From Bradyrhizobium sp. CCGB01 (GTDB lineage: Bacteria > Pseudomonadota > Alphaproteobacteria > Rhizobiales > Xanthobacteraceae), in assembly GCF_024199795.1 (NCBI RefSeq), contig NZ_JANADK010000001.1, forward strand, positions 4,464,001 through 4,528,000: a DNA stretch of 64,000 nt. The letters are read 5' to 3'. Made by a program: the position numbers and the translations under genes. The stretch's first letter is position 1, and every line of letters begins with the position of its first letter. The notes beneath the pieces are model-generated. The model saw only the letters and a program-made list of their open reading frames with translations. It was not told the DNA's origin and did not search any database. This document shows positions 63,963 through 64,000 of this stretch, piece by piece.

Positions 63963-64000
63963 ATGGCTCGCGTTCGCTGTATCACCGAGATGGGCATGGG
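63963..64000 (+). CDS. 5' end of a Lin0512-like family gene (cut by the window edge)
   Basis: ATG at 63963, preceded by ggaataagac, opens a frame MARVRCITEMGMG that runs off the right edge. The N-terminal pattern EMGMG is like that of the small Lin0512 family of unknown function. Only 12 codons are visible, so the call is tentative. Confidence 0.4.
   Translation, partial: MARVRCITEMGM

Overview
The window looks like a chromosomal segment of a GC-rich alphaproteobacterium, most likely Bradyrhizobium or a close relative. This rests on the strong G/C bias at third codon positions, the gene families present, and many short palindromic intergenic repeats (starting with gtagcccggat, gtagggtgg or cgtcattgcgag) of the kind that fill Bradyrhizobium intergenic spaces. 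I found no rRNA, tRNA or CRISPR array.

Layout. 1-6.6 kb: the tail of a PaaI-type thioesterase, a TetR regulator, and a LysR regulator divergent from a valine-degradation operon (mmsA, isobutyryl-CoA dehydrogenase, 3-hydroxyisobutyryl-CoA hydrolase, mmsB). 6.7-11.3 kb: an acyl-CoA-type operon (AMP-forming ligase, MaoC hydratase, SDR dehydrogenase, HI0933-type flavoprotein). 11.4-21.5 kb: housekeeping and mixed metabolism (D-threonine-aldolase-like PLP enzyme, ABC-F ATPase, YaiI/DUF188 protein, hotdog protein, exported DUF5107-type protein, orphan molybdenum-hydroxylase large subunit, Ppx/GppA phosphatase, RlmE). 21.5-25.2 kb: an AT-richer island with a three-gene cassette (tail-anchored small protein, CHAT caspase-like protease, membrane-anchored ParA/MinD-type ATPase). 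This is the best candidate for an undescribed system. 25.3-30.5 kb: DHA2-type MFS exporter, guaB, an NADP-dependent oxidoreductase and a small membrane protein. 30.5-37.3 kb: a polar amino-acid ABC transporter operon with a second D-amino-acid PLP enzyme, RidA, an aspartoacylase-type deacylase and a LacI regulator; a perfect 18-bp palindrome lies just upstream. 37.4-43.7 kb: metallophosphoesterase, MAPEG protein, RsmB-type methyltransferase, cold-shock protein, cupin and guaA.

43.7-46.6 kb is a second AT-richer island. It holds a nucleotidyltransferase fused to a PD-(D/E)xK nuclease-like domain and two unrecognised membrane-associated proteins. 46.6-64 kb is dense in small regulator/target pairs: ArsR with SRPBCC, TetR with an FAD monooxygenase, TetR with a membrane protein, a MarR-GNAT protein split by a frameshift, Ohr/OhrR, a His-rich PadR, and LysR with an SDR. 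Several of these have clear palindromic operators. The window ends with an acetolactate-synthase-type ThDP enzyme and the first codons of another gene.

How the parts connect: the first 11 kb is devoted to branched-chain amino-acid and acyl-CoA catabolism; the 31-37 kb operon appears to import and process an amino-acid derivative under LacI control; the two AT-richer islands carry protease, ATPase, nucleotidyltransferase and nuclease domains typical of conflict or defence genes inserted among core genes (rlmE, guaA). All functional statements are from sequence reading only; no database search was run.
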